Source: Pseudolabrys sp. (lineage in GTDB: Bacteria; Pseudomonadota; Alphaproteobacteria; Rhizobiales; Xanthobacteraceae). From it: 48,891 nt of DNA. The position numbers and the translations under genes were made by a program. Position 1 is the stretch's first letter, and every line of letters starts with the position of its first letter. The DNA lies in NCBI GenBank assembly GCA_022843325.1, contig JALHNV010000018.1, positions 1 through 48,891 on the forward strand, read 5' to 3'. The notes under the pieces were generated by a model that did no database searches, was not told the origin of the DNA, and saw only the letters and a program-made list of their open reading frames with translations. This document shows positions 35,407 through 43,167 of this stretch, one piece after another.

Positions 35407-36177
35407 CTAGCGGTAGGCCGCCATCCAGCCGAGACCGTCTTCGGTCCGGCCGCGGGGCCGGTATTCGCAGCCGATCCAGCCCCGATAGCCGAGCCGGTCG
35501 ACCTCGCCAAACACAAATGGGTAGTTGATCTCGCCGTCATCCGGCTCGTGGCGCACCGGCACGCCGGCGCATTGCAAATGGCCAACCACCGGCAGGAACT
35601 GCTCCAACCGGGTCACCAGATCGCCGCTGACAATCTGCACGTGATAAAAATCGAACTGCATCTTCACGTTCGGCTTGCCGATCTTGGCGATGATGTCGGC
35701 GGCATGCGCGACGTGATTCAGGAAATAGTTCGGCCGGTCGCGCGGGTTGATCGGCTCCAGCAGCAGCGTCACGTCCTTGGCGGCGGCGAGATCGGCGGCG
35801 CGGGACAGGTTGGCGATGTAGGTGCGCTCAGCCGCCGGCCGCTGCTCGGGCGGCACCTTGCCCGCCAGACAATGGATGGCGCTGCCGCCGATGGCAGCGA
35901 TGTAATCGAGTGCGCGGGCAAACAGCGCCTCCCAGTCGCGCTCGCGGCCCGGCACCGCGGCCAGTCCGAACGTGCCCTCGCCGTCGCCCGGCGGCGTGTT
36001 GACGCCGAGCATGGTCAGATTGTTGCGCTCGATCGCCGACCTCACATCGGCCGCCGGCACATCATAGGGAAACTGCAACTCGATTGCCTTGAAGCCGGAC
36101 GCCGCCGCGGCGTCGATCCGCGTCAGCAGCGGACGATCGGTGAACAGGTAGCCGAGATTGGCGGCAAATTTCGGCAT
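35407..36177 (-). CDS. Hydroxypyruvate isomerase family TIM-barrel protein
   Basis: 256 residues, like Hyi/OtnI-type sugar-phosphate or hydroxypyruvate isomerases. Features: MPKFAANLGYLFTD start, GFKAIELQFPYDV, LLLEPINPRD with a likely catalytic Glu, MQFDFYHVQI with a metal-binding Asp/His, and IGCEYRPRG with the second Glu. ATG at 36177 has GAGG five bases upstream. No glyoxylate-pathway partner is next to it. Confidence 0.85.
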   Translation of the reverse strand: MPKFAANLGYLFTDRPLLTRIDAAAASGFKAIELQFPYDVPAADVRSAIERNNLTMLGVNTPPGDGEGTFGLAAVPGRERDWEALFARALDYIAAIGGSAIHCLAGKVPPEQRPAAERTYIANLSRAADLAAAKDVTLLLEPINPRDRPNYFLNHVAHAADIIAKIGKPNVKMQFDFYHVQIVSGDLVTRLEQFLPVVGHLQCAGVPVRHEPDDGEINYPFVFGEVDRLGYRGWIGCEYRPRGRTEDGLGWMAAYR

Positions 36178-36508
36178 GAGGACCTCGATAATGATCGGTC
36201 GCGCAGCGGCGCGGGGCTCCTCCATAGCCGCCGCTTGTGCGCAACGCCAGTCGGTAAGCGTCATGTTCGGGGCCAGCGTACACATGAGACGGACGAGTCA
36301 GATGCGTTGCCAAGGCAACTTGCACCGGCGCAACCGTCCGGGTGACTGCTCGAAAAACCTCTCGATCGCTGCGACGAGCTTCTCGCGCAGCTCGAAGGCC
36401 AAACGCCTGCAGGCCAATCGCCTCAGGCCGCGCTCGGCCCCGCAGTACGGCCGCGAGCTTCACAGCAGGGAGGCAACGTCCCGGCCCGCCGCGTCATTGC
36501 TTGGCGCG
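36178..36508. other. Intergenic stretch with no supported gene
   Basis: 331 bp between the isomerase start and the end of the Cys-containing exported protein gene. Only out-of-frame or start-less reading frames are present. One minus-strand piece near 36350-36400 could encode ELREKLVAAIERFFE, which resembles the extreme C-terminus of alpha/beta hydrolases such as the one ending at 37233, but it has no start and the rest of the fold is missing. It may be a gene remnant or chance. Confidence 0.35.
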
Positions 36509-36973
36509 CTAGCAGTTATTGAAGTACCGGGGGCACACGCGATAATAAATCTCACGCGCCTTTGCGGCGATGACGTCCGAGGCGCATTGATTCGATTTGC
36601 ACCACTGCACGCTCGCCTCGGCTTCCCTCTTGGCTTCAGCCCTGGCGGCGGCTTTCGCTTGATCGACCTTGGCCTGGCACTGGGGGTTTCCCGGACAATT
36701 CTCTTTCGCTTTCTGCGCAGCGGCCTCGACCCTCTGGTAGACCCTGTTTTGCGCTGCCGTCCAGGCCTGATCCTTCTGGGCCTGCGTGGCGTTCGCCGCC
36801 TTGGCCTTCGCCGTATCAGCCGTGACGCCTTTTGCTGCCGCGGTATCCTTCACCTTCTGCTTTGCGGCCGCGGCATTCGACGACGGCGGCCGGTCGCGGG
36901 CTTCCAGCGGGGCGATCACGGCCGTCGCCGCTAACGATAAAGCAATAGTAAGCACGCCGAACGATCGAACCAT
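36509..36973 (-). CDS. Exported Ala/Lys-rich protein with five C-terminal cysteines
   Basis: 154 residues, function unknown. Signal peptide about 1-25 (LTIALSLAATAVIAPLEA), then a helical Ala/Lys/Gln-rich middle, and a C-terminal region with five cysteines (ENCPGNPQCQAKV, QWCKSNQCASDV, YYRVCPRYFNNC carries two of the total of six). GAGGGG lies upstream; ATG at 36973 has better spacing than ATG at 36979. Oxidised periplasmic protein is the most likely state. Confidence 0.65.
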   Translation of the reverse strand: MVRSFGVLTIALSLAATAVIAPLEARDRPPSSNAAAAKQKVKDTAAAKGVTADTAKAKAANATQAQKDQAWTAAQNRVYQRVEAAAQKAKENCPGNPQCQAKVDQAKAAARAEAKREAEASVQWCKSNQCASDVIAAKAREIYYRVCPRYFNNC

Positions 36974-37232
36974 CGTCATTCCCCCCTCTATTTCGAAGCC
37001 GGCTGGGGGCAGAATTCTACGATTTCGCTGTCACGCCATGGACCGTGATTGGGGCAAAGCCATTCACGGCCCGCCGCTCGCTCCGGTCGCGCGTACCGAT
37101 GGTGTCCTGGCCCCCCGGCCCAGTCGTGTACGATACTGCGGGATCGAAAAGCCGTCCAGTTGTGGCCGGGGGGATCTGGTCCCGATCGACATGCCATCGC
37201 TCAAGATACGCGGGCCCAACCCCGGACACGAG

Positions 37233-38021
37233 CTACAGCCCGACAAACTCCTTGATCGCAGCGACGAACTTCTCCGGCTGCTCCAGCGGCGGGCAATGAC
37301 CGCAGCCGGGCATCTCGACATATTTCGCGCCGGCGACCTTGTCGGCGATCTGCTTGTTCAGCGCCGGCGGCGTGGCCTGGTCGAGTTCGCCGCACACCAC
37401 CAGCGTCGGCACCTCAAGTTTGGCCAGGTCGATGGTCAGGTCGGCCTCCTGCAGGATCTTGCAGGCGGCCTGAAACGCCTTCGGATCGATCCCCATCAGC
37501 ACGCGCTTGCGCTCCTCGATCAGCGCGGGGTTGGCGGCGAGATGGTCCGGCGAGAACACGCGCCTGGCGGCAATCTCGGCGATGCTGCCGAGCCCGCCTT
37601 CGGCGACCTTGGCCGCCATCACCTCGAACTGCTTGCGGCCCTCGGGCGGAAAGCAGGCGGCGGCATCGCTCAAGACCAGCTTGGCGATGCGCTCGGGATG
37701 GGCGACCGCAAAGGCCAGCGCCACCGTACCGCCGAAACCGTTGCCGATCAGGATGGCGTCATTGCCGATCCCGAATTCCTGAAAGCCGTCTTCGATGGCG
37801 GCGATATAGGCATCCATCAGCGGCAGTAGCGTCGGCTCCGAGCCATGAAAGCCGGGCAGATTGAACAGCGTGACGCGATGCCGTGCCGAAAGCTGCGGCA
37901 GCACCGGGTCGAAGGCATGCCGGTCGGCCAGCAGCGAGTGCAGCACGACGATGTCGCGGCCCTTACCGGTGCGCACCGCGGTCAGCGCGCCATGGCCGGC
38001 GGTCAGTTGCTCGAATTGCAT
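37233..38021 (-). CDS. Alpha/beta-hydrolase fold protein lacking the serine nucleophile
   Basis: 262 residues, similar to 3-oxoadipate enol-lactonase and meta-cleavage hydrolases. The nucleophile elbow reads GNGFGG (93-98), with Gly95 where the catalytic Ser normally stands. The other triad members appear kept: Asp214 in GELDQATPP and His242 in PGCGHCPPLE. Oxyanion-side strand IVVLHSLLAD is present. ATG at 38021 with GGAG eight bases upstream. It follows gentisate dioxygenase on the same strand after 208 bp. It may be a pseudoenzyme or use different chemistry. Confidence 0.85.
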   Translation of the reverse strand: MQFEQLTAGHGALTAVRTGKGRDIVVLHSLLADRHAFDPVLPQLSARHRVTLFNLPGFHGSEPTLLPLMDAYIAAIEDGFQEFGIGNDAILIGNGFGGTVALAFAVAHPERIAKLVLSDAAACFPPEGRKQFEVMAAKVAEGGLGSIAEIAARRVFSPDHLAANPALIEERKRVLMGIDPKAFQAACKILQEADLTIDLAKLEVPTLVVCGELDQATPPALNKQIADKVAGAKYVEMPGCGHCPPLEQPEKFVAAIKEFVGL

Positions 38022-38229
38022 GGAATTGTCTCCGTGGTCCCTGACGATAACACGCGCCGCCGCAAGAGGTTCGTGCCCCCGCTGCGGTGCGGCACGCAGC
38101 CATAGCGCGCCCGAGCGCAATGGCAAAGTGCTGCTCCGCTGAGCCGGGGCTGTCCCGTTTTTCCGTCGGTGGAACGATCCCGAGTCTGCAGCTCATCACG
38201 CCGTGATGCGCTGCGCTCGGGACAAGACG

Positions 38230-39297
38230 CTACTTCTCTTCCCGCCAGATGCCGAGCGCTTCCTGCGCCGGCTTGTCGGAGATCGAGAACAGCACCGACT
38301 CTTCCGCCGGCTGGTGCTGGAAGTGCTTCCAGGCTGGCACCACGAACACGTCGTTGACGCCCCATTCGATCGGCTTGCCGTCGATGATGGTGGTGCCATG
38401 GCCTTCGGCGCAGCAGAAGATGGTGGCGTCGGTCGAGCGGTAGGGCTGACCCTTGAAGCCCTGCGGAAACAGCGCGAGGTGCGCGCCCATGGTCGGCAGC
38501 ACCGGGCCGCCGTTGATCGGGTTGGCGTAGCGCACCCGCGCACCGAAACGCTTGTCGACGTCGCCGGTGTTCTTCAGCCGCTCCAGGATCGGCCGCATCT
38601 TGGCGTAGGGGTAGTTCACCACAGGGCTGCGGTTCTGCGTCACCGGCATGCCGTCCGGCAGTACGCCCGAAGCGAAGCGCTCGAACGAATCGCCGTCCTC
38701 GTGATTGGTGTTCTGCATCTTCTGGTCGAAGTGCTCGCCAAACGAGGTCTCGAAGTGGTTGACGATGTGCATGTCCAGCACGTCGAGCCACATCACCGGC
38801 TGCTTGCCGGGGTTGCCGTGGTCGTGCGGCGCCCAGTTGGCGGTGATGATGAAGTCGCCATGCTTCATCTGCGACCTCTCGCCTTCAACGGCGGTGTAGG
38901 CGCCCTCGCCTTCCAGCACGAAACGAATGGCCGAGGAAACGTGACGATGCACGTCGGCGATCTCGCCCGGCATGATCAACTGCACGCCGGCGAACAGCGT
39001 GTTGGTGGCGCGCGACTTGCCCGGCAGACCGGGGTTCTCCAGCACGAGGACGCGGCGCTCGGCCTCCTCGGCGCTGATGACTTCGCCGGCTTCCAGGATC
39101 ATCTTCTTGACGTCGGCGAACTTCCACACCGTCGGCTGCACAGCGGTCTTGGGCTCCGGCGTCACCAGGCCCTTCAACACTTCCCACAGCGGGGTCATGT
39201 GATACTTGGCGATCTTGTCGTAATAGGCCTGCCGGGACGCCTGAATGTTGTGCTTCGAGCCCGGGGCGACGTCGGGGGTGGCGGTGGCGACAGCCAT
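38230..39297 (-). CDS. Gentisate 1,2-dioxygenase (bicupin)
   Basis: Ring-cleaving Fe(II) dioxygenase that opens gentisate to maleylpyruvate. 355 residues, the family's usual length. The first cupin (about 95-175) holds His117, His119 (ADVHRHVSSAIRFVLEG) and His158/His160 (NWAPHDHGN). The second cupin is visible around GHGTTIIDGKPIEW and FVVPAWKHFQHQP. Salicylate or hydroxynaphthoate dioxygenases are close relatives and cannot be excluded. It follows a short-chain dehydrogenase gene; the 110-bp gap holds a promoter-like TATACT with an inverted repeat. Confidence 0.9.
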   Translation of the reverse strand: MAVATATPDVAPGSKHNIQASRQAYYDKIAKYHMTPLWEVLKGLVTPEPKTAVQPTVWKFADVKKMILEAGEVISAEEAERRVLVLENPGLPGKSRATNTLFAGVQLIMPGEIADVHRHVSSAIRFVLEGEGAYTAVEGERSQMKHGDFIITANWAPHDHGNPGKQPVMWLDVLDMHIVNHFETSFGEHFDQKMQNTNHEDGDSFERFASGVLPDGMPVTQNRSPVVNYPYAKMRPILERLKNTGDVDKRFGARVRYANPINGGPVLPTMGAHLALFPQGFKGQPYRSTDATIFCCAEGHGTTIIDGKPIEWGVNDVFVVPAWKHFQHQPAEESVLFSISDKPAQEALGIWREEK

Positions 39298-39329
39298 GGG
39301 AACGCTCCTTGGATCGTGTTTCTGGGTAT

Positions 39330-39347
39330 TAGTTAGATTTGCAACTA
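39330..39347. promoter_or_regulatory. Inverted repeat at the gentisate dioxygenase promoter
   Basis: TAGTT (39330-39334) and AACTA (39343-39347) flank an 8-bp spacer, just downstream of a possible minus-strand -10 box TATACT (39353-39348 side). A related string containing TAGATT and TGCAA recurs at the 3' end of the upstream dehydrogenase gene (about 39397-39412). This fits binding of a catabolic repressor, but none is encoded nearby. Confidence 0.35.
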
Positions 39348-39407
39348 GTATACCCCACTTCGCCGCCGACTGAAACAGCGAGCGTCTCTGTAACTAATTT
39401 GCAGAAT

Positions 39408-40172
39408 CTAGTTGTTGACCGAGCCGCCATCGACCACCAGCGACTGGCCGGTGACAAAATCGCTGTCGCTGGAGGCCAGAAAGACCAGCGCCCCGAGCAG
39501 ATCTTCCGGATAGCCGTCGCGCTTGAAGGCGCGGCTGTTGCGCACAGGCACGCGCTCGTCCGCGACATGGGCGCTGTTCTCGAGGCCGGTGTCGCTGAGG
39601 ATATAGCCGGGCGACAGCGAGTTGACGGCAATGCCGAATTCACCCAGTTCGCGCGACAACGCCCGCGTGAAGGCGAGCACAGCCCCCTTGGACGTGACGT
39701 ACGGCAGCATGCGCGGCACCCCCTTGTACGGAGCGCCGGAGGCGATGTTGATGATCTTGCCGCTGCGGCGCTCGATCATGTGCGGGGCGACATGACGCAC
39801 CATCAGATACGGCCCACGCACATTGATGGCCATCACCCTGTCCCACGTTGCCGTGTCCCACTCCGTAAAGGCGCGTGGGGTCAGCTTGGAATAGAGCGCG
39901 GCGTTGTTGACCAGGATGTCGATCTGGCCGAACCGCGCCACGGTCTGGCTCACCAGGTCCTTGACCGCCGCCTCGTCGCCAACATCGAACGCTGCGCCCG
40001 CCGCTGCGTCGGCGCCATATTTGGCGGAAATTTCCGCCGCAGCTTCCGGGGCGTGCTCGATGTCGGCGACCATCACGTGCGCGCCCTGCGCCGCCAGCGC
40101 TTCCGAATAATGTCGTCCGATGCCCCTGGCACCGCCGGTGACGATCGCGGTTTTTCCTGCGAGGCGGTTCAT
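39408..40172 (-). CDS. Short-chain dehydrogenase/reductase
   Basis: NAD(P)-dependent classical SDR of 254 residues. Cofactor motif TGGARGIG at 12-19, NNAA at 89-92, catalytic Ser145, Tyr158 and Lys162 (SGAPYKG, YVTSK), and C-terminal FVTGQSLVVDGG. Asp37 after the second strand (VADIEH) suggests NAD. ATG at 40172 has GGAG ten bases upstream. It lies upstream of gentisate dioxygenase on the same strand, so it may oxidise an aromatic alcohol or dihydrodiol before ring cleavage; the substrate is inference. Confidence 0.92.
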   Translation of the reverse strand: MNRLAGKTAIVTGGARGIGRHYSEALAAQGAHVMVADIEHAPEAAAEISAKYGADAAAGAAFDVGDEAAVKDLVSQTVARFGQIDILVNNAALYSKLTPRAFTEWDTATWDRVMAINVRGPYLMVRHVAPHMIERRSGKIINIASGAPYKGVPRMLPYVTSKGAVLAFTRALSRELGEFGIAVNSLSPGYILSDTGLENSAHVADERVPVRNSRAFKRDGYPEDLLGALVFLASSDSDFVTGQSLVVDGGSVNN

Positions 40173-40253
40173 GCGGCTGTCTCTCCCCGTTTTATGCGCT
40201 AAGGGTATAAACAGAGGGCCGCTGCCACAAGGCGGGCCCGGAGGAGACCAACG

Positions 40254-40856
40254 ATGGCGAAAAGCCACGCCGACGACCACCTCGCCATCCGCGCCATCAT
40301 CGAGAACTGGGTACTGTGGCGCGATGCCCGCCAGTGGGACCGCTTCCGCACGCTGTGGCACAAGGACGCGGCGATGTGGGCGACCTGGTTTCAGGGCTCG
40401 GCCGAGGACTTCATCCAGGTCAGCCAGGACGGCTTCGACAAGGGCGTACGCATTTTCCACATGCTCGGCGGCAGCACCATCGATATCAAGGACAAGCGCG
40501 CCATCGCCCAGACCAAACTGTCGATCGCGCAGCGCGCCATGGTCGAAGGCGTCGAATGCGACGTCACCTGCTACGGCCGCGCCTATGACTTCATGGAAAA
40601 GCGCAAAGGCACTTGGGGCATCGCGCTGCGCCGGCACATCTACGAGAAGGACCGGCTCGATCCGGTCACACCGGGCAAGACGCCCAAGCTCGACAGGAAG
40701 CGGCTGGCCGCCTTTCCCGACGGCTACCGTCACCTGGCGTACCTGCAGAGCCAGATCGGCTACACCGTGAAAGCCGATCTGCCCGGCATCGAGGGGCCGG
40801 CCCTCGACGCGCTGTACGCACAAGGCGCGGCTTGGCTCAAGGGCCGCGAACTGTAA
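40254..40856 (+). CDS. NTF2/SnoaL-like protein
   Basis: 200 residues. The N-terminus (IIENWVLWRDARQWDRFRTLWHKDAAMW) is typical of the SnoaL-like ring-hydroxylase-small-subunit/NTF2 fold that binds small hydrophobic ligands. The later part is longer than the minimal fold. The exact reaction is unknown. GGAGGAG lies upstream of the ATG. It heads a plus-strand set with a DoxX-like membrane protein and an Old Yellow Enzyme, divergent from the dehydrogenase/gentisate unit. Confidence 0.75.
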   Translation: MAKSHADDHLAIRAIIENWVLWRDARQWDRFRTLWHKDAAMWATWFQGSAEDFIQVSQDGFDKGVRIFHMLGGSTIDIKDKRAIAQTKLSIAQRAMVEGVECDVTCYGRAYDFMEKRKGTWGIALRRHIYEKDRLDPVTPGKTPKLDRKRLAAFPDGYRHLAYLQSQIGYTVKADLPGIEGPALDALYAQGAAWLKGREL

Positions 40857-40874
40857 CCAGGCTGGGGAGCCGCC

Positions 40875-41270
40875 ATGTCATTGGCCGACAAATTCAATCT
40901 GCTTGAGCCGTTCAACCTGCTGCGCATCACCTGCGCGCTGTTCTTCATTCCACACATCATCGCCAAGGTCACCGTGCCGCAGGCGCTGCAGTTCTATGTC
41001 GATGTCGGCTTCCGGCCGCCGGCGTTCTGGATGTATCTGGCCGGCGCGATCGAACTGGTTTTGATCGTCACGCTGTTTTTCGATATCTACACGGCGTTCT
41101 TCGGCGTCATCGGCTTCATTCACCTGCTGGTCGCCGCCGCCGCCACCTACAAGATGTCCCGGAAATGGATCTGGGTCATCGGCGGCATCGAATTCTGCGT
41201 GTTCTGGGCAATCTGCTGCCTGGTACTCGCGCTGCACGCCTATCAAGTCTCCGGCTTCTCTCCGTCCTGA
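40875..41270 (+). CDS. DoxX-like membrane protein
   Basis: 131 residues with four hydrophobic segments (about 14-32, 48-70, 72-92 and 100-123), the size and helix pattern of DoxX/DUF-type four-helix inner-membrane proteins. Family assignment is by layout rather than a firm motif. It begins 18 bp after the SnoaL-like gene and 14 bp before the flavin oxidoreductase, so the three are probably an operon. Confidence 0.62.
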   Translation: MSLADKFNLLEPFNLLRITCALFFIPHIIAKVTVPQALQFYVDVGFRPPAFWMYLAGAIELVLIVTLFFDIYTAFFGVIGFIHLLVAAAATYKMSRKWIWVIGGIEFCVFWAICCLVLALHAYQVSGFSPS

Positions 41271-41284
41271 AAGGAAATCCGATT

Positions 41285-42394
41285 ATGGCCAGTGCCCTGT
41301 TTTCGCCGATCACCATGCGCGGCCTTACGCTGCCCAACCGCGTCGTCGTGTCGCCGATGTGCCAGTACAATTCGACCGACGGCTCGGCCAATGACTGGCA
41401 CCTGATGCACCTCGGTCAGTTCTCGCTCGGCGCCGCGGCGCTGGTGATGACGGAAATGACCAACGTCAATGCCACCGGCCGCATCACCCATAAATGCGCC
41501 GGGCTTTATTCCGACGACAATGAAAAGGCGATGAAGCGCGTCATCGACTTCTGCAAGCAGTACGGCATCGCCAAACAGGGCCTGCAGGTCGGTCACGCCG
41601 GCCGCAAAGGCTCGACCGCGCCGCCGGCCGTCGGCGGCAAGCCGCTGAAGGCCGAAGAAGGCGCCTGGGAGACGCTGGCGCCGTCGGCGATTCCGTTCGG
41701 CCCCGACTGGCACATCCCTCGCGCCATGACCCAGGACGAGATGAAGGCGACCCTCAAGGACTATGTCGCGACCGTGCAGCGCGCCGAACGCGTCGGCTAC
41801 GACCTTCTCGAAATGCACGGCGGCCACGGCTACCTGATCCACCAGTTCCTGTCGCCGCTGTCGAACCAGCGCACCGACGAATATGGCGGCAGTCTTGAGA
41901 AGCGCATGCGCTATCCGCTTGAGGTGTTCGAGGCGATGCGCAAGACCTGGCCGGCGGACAAGCCGCTCGGCATCCGCGTCTCGGCGGTCGACTGGGTCGA
42001 GGGCGGCACCACCATCGAGGATACCGTGGCCTTCGCCCGCGAACTGAAAGGGCTCGGCTGCGATTACATGGACGTCTCGAGCGGCCAGCTCGACGCCCGC
42101 CAGCAGATCCCGTTCGCGCCCGGCTACAACGCGCCGTTCGCCGAACGCGTGCGCAAGGACACCGGCCTGCCGACCATGACGGTCGGTCTGATCACCGGCT
42201 ACCAGCAGGCGGAGGATATCGTCGCGTCGGGCAAGGCCGATTTCATCTGCATCGGCCGCGGCGCCATGTGGGACCCGCGCTGGGCCTGGCATGCCGCCGA
42301 GGAGCTGGGCGCCGAGGCGCCGTACCCGCCGCGCACCATGCCGGCGCACCCGAAAATGCGGCCGCAGGTGTTTCCGAAGCGGGCAACCACCTGA
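41285..42394 (+). CDS. NADH:flavin oxidoreductase, Old Yellow Enzyme family (YqjM-like)
   Basis: FMN-dependent ene-reductase, 369 residues. The thermophilic-like/YqjM group is indicated by PNRVVVSPMCQYNSTDG with Cys26, the HAGRKG segment, active-site HGGHGYLIHQFLSP followed by RTDEYGGSLEKRMRYPLEV, and the FMN-phosphate site near TVGLITG and ICIGRGAMWDPRW. It reduces alpha,beta-unsaturated carbonyl compounds. Third gene of the SnoaL-DoxX-OYE set, followed by a palindromic repeat. Confidence 0.93.
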   Translation: MASALFSPITMRGLTLPNRVVVSPMCQYNSTDGSANDWHLMHLGQFSLGAAALVMTEMTNVNATGRITHKCAGLYSDDNEKAMKRVIDFCKQYGIAKQGLQVGHAGRKGSTAPPAVGGKPLKAEEGAWETLAPSAIPFGPDWHIPRAMTQDEMKATLKDYVATVQRAERVGYDLLEMHGGHGYLIHQFLSPLSNQRTDEYGGSLEKRMRYPLEVFEAMRKTWPADKPLGIRVSAVDWVEGGTTIEDTVAFARELKGLGCDYMDVSSGQLDARQQIPFAPGYNAPFAERVRKDTGLPTMTVGLITGYQQAEDIVASGKADFICIGRGAMWDPRWAWHAAEELGAEAPYPPRTMPAHPKMRPQVFPKRATT

Positions 42395-42413
42395 GTCATG
42401 GCCGGGCTCACTT

Positions 42414-42553
42414 CACCTCTCCCCGCCTGCGGGGAGAGGTCGACGTCCGAGCGAAGCGAGGATGTCGGGTGAGGGGGCGCTGCGGCGAGGCTGAGCCTTA
42501 ACCAAGGCCCCCTCACCCCGACCCTCTCCCCGCAAGCTGGAGAGGGAGAAGGG
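42414..42553. repeat. Long repeat, type C (CTCTCCCCGC family)
   Basis: Fills the space between convergent genes. It contains CCTCTCCCCGCCTGCGGGGAG near 42416, a CGAGCGAAGCGAGGATGTCG hairpin, and on the right CCCCCTCACCCCGACCCTCT followed by CCCCGC...GGAGAGGG. Left and right parts are imperfect inverted copies (GTGAGGGGG against CCCCCTCAC). The short element at 21457-21482 shares its core. The structure could act as a bidirectional transcript end. Confidence 0.75.
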
Positions 42554-42554
42554 A

Positions 42555-43118
42555 CTACGCCTTCACCCGCGGGATGAACTTGGCGAAGGCCGCCAGCTGC
42601 TGCTTGACGATGTCCTTGGTCGGCTGGTCGGTCAGGTCGCCGGTCTTCTCGTCGAATTTCTTGGCGGCGAAGTTCACGAAAACTTCCGGCTTGCCGAACA
42701 TGATGGCCTCGATCGACACCAGCGCCATGCGCAAGTGATATTGCATGCGGCCGCCGCCCATCTGGCCGGTCGATGCCGATTGCAGCACCACCGGCTTGTC
42801 CTTGAACGGCACGTCCTTGAGCTTCGACACCCAGTCGATGGCGTTCTTGAGCGGGCCGGGAATCGACCAGTTGTATTCCGGCGACACGATGATGATGCCG
42901 TCGGCGGCGCGCAGCGCGTCGGCGAAGGCGGTCACCTCCGCCGGCACGCCGGCATTCTGGACGTCGGCGTTGTAGTGCGGGAAGCCGTCATAGGCCGACG
43001 CCGCGACGATGTTCATCTCCGCCGGCGCCAGCTCCGGCAATGCGCGCGCGAGCGACGCATTGTAGGAGCCCTTGCGCAACGAACCGCAGATCACCACCAC
43101 GTTCAACTTGTCGGCCAT
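42555..43118 (-). CDS. NADPH-dependent FMN reductase family protein
   Basis: Flavodoxin-fold reductase of about 187 residues. The FMN-phosphate loop VVICGSLRKGSYNASLARA is near the start; SPEYNWSIPGPLKNAIDWVS is the conserved flavin-side motif, followed by LQSASTGQMGGGRMQYHLR. ATG at 43118 has AAGGGA five bases upstream; the longer frame to 43139 is disfavoured. It may reduce quinones, azo compounds or supply reduced flavin. It lies 49 bp after the fumarylacetoacetase-like gene and is probably cotranscribed. Confidence 0.9.
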   Translation of the reverse strand: MADKLNVVVICGSLRKGSYNASLARALPELAPAEMNIVAASAYDGFPHYNADVQNAGVPAEVTAFADALRAADGIIIVSPEYNWSIPGPLKNAIDWVSKLKDVPFKDKPVVLQSASTGQMGGGRMQYHLRMALVSIEAIMFGKPEVFVNFAAKKFDEKTGDLTDQPTKDIVKQQLAAFAKFIPRVKA

Positions 43119-43167
43119 GTCATTCCCTTTGCAATTCAAGCGTTGATGCTTCGCCGTCAGGCGCGGC

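Noticed and set aside
40173-40823. N-terminal extension of the short-chain dehydrogenase
   Set aside because: The in-frame extension overlaps the divergent SnoaL-like gene, which has its own strong ribosome site; the SDR fold starts at 40172.
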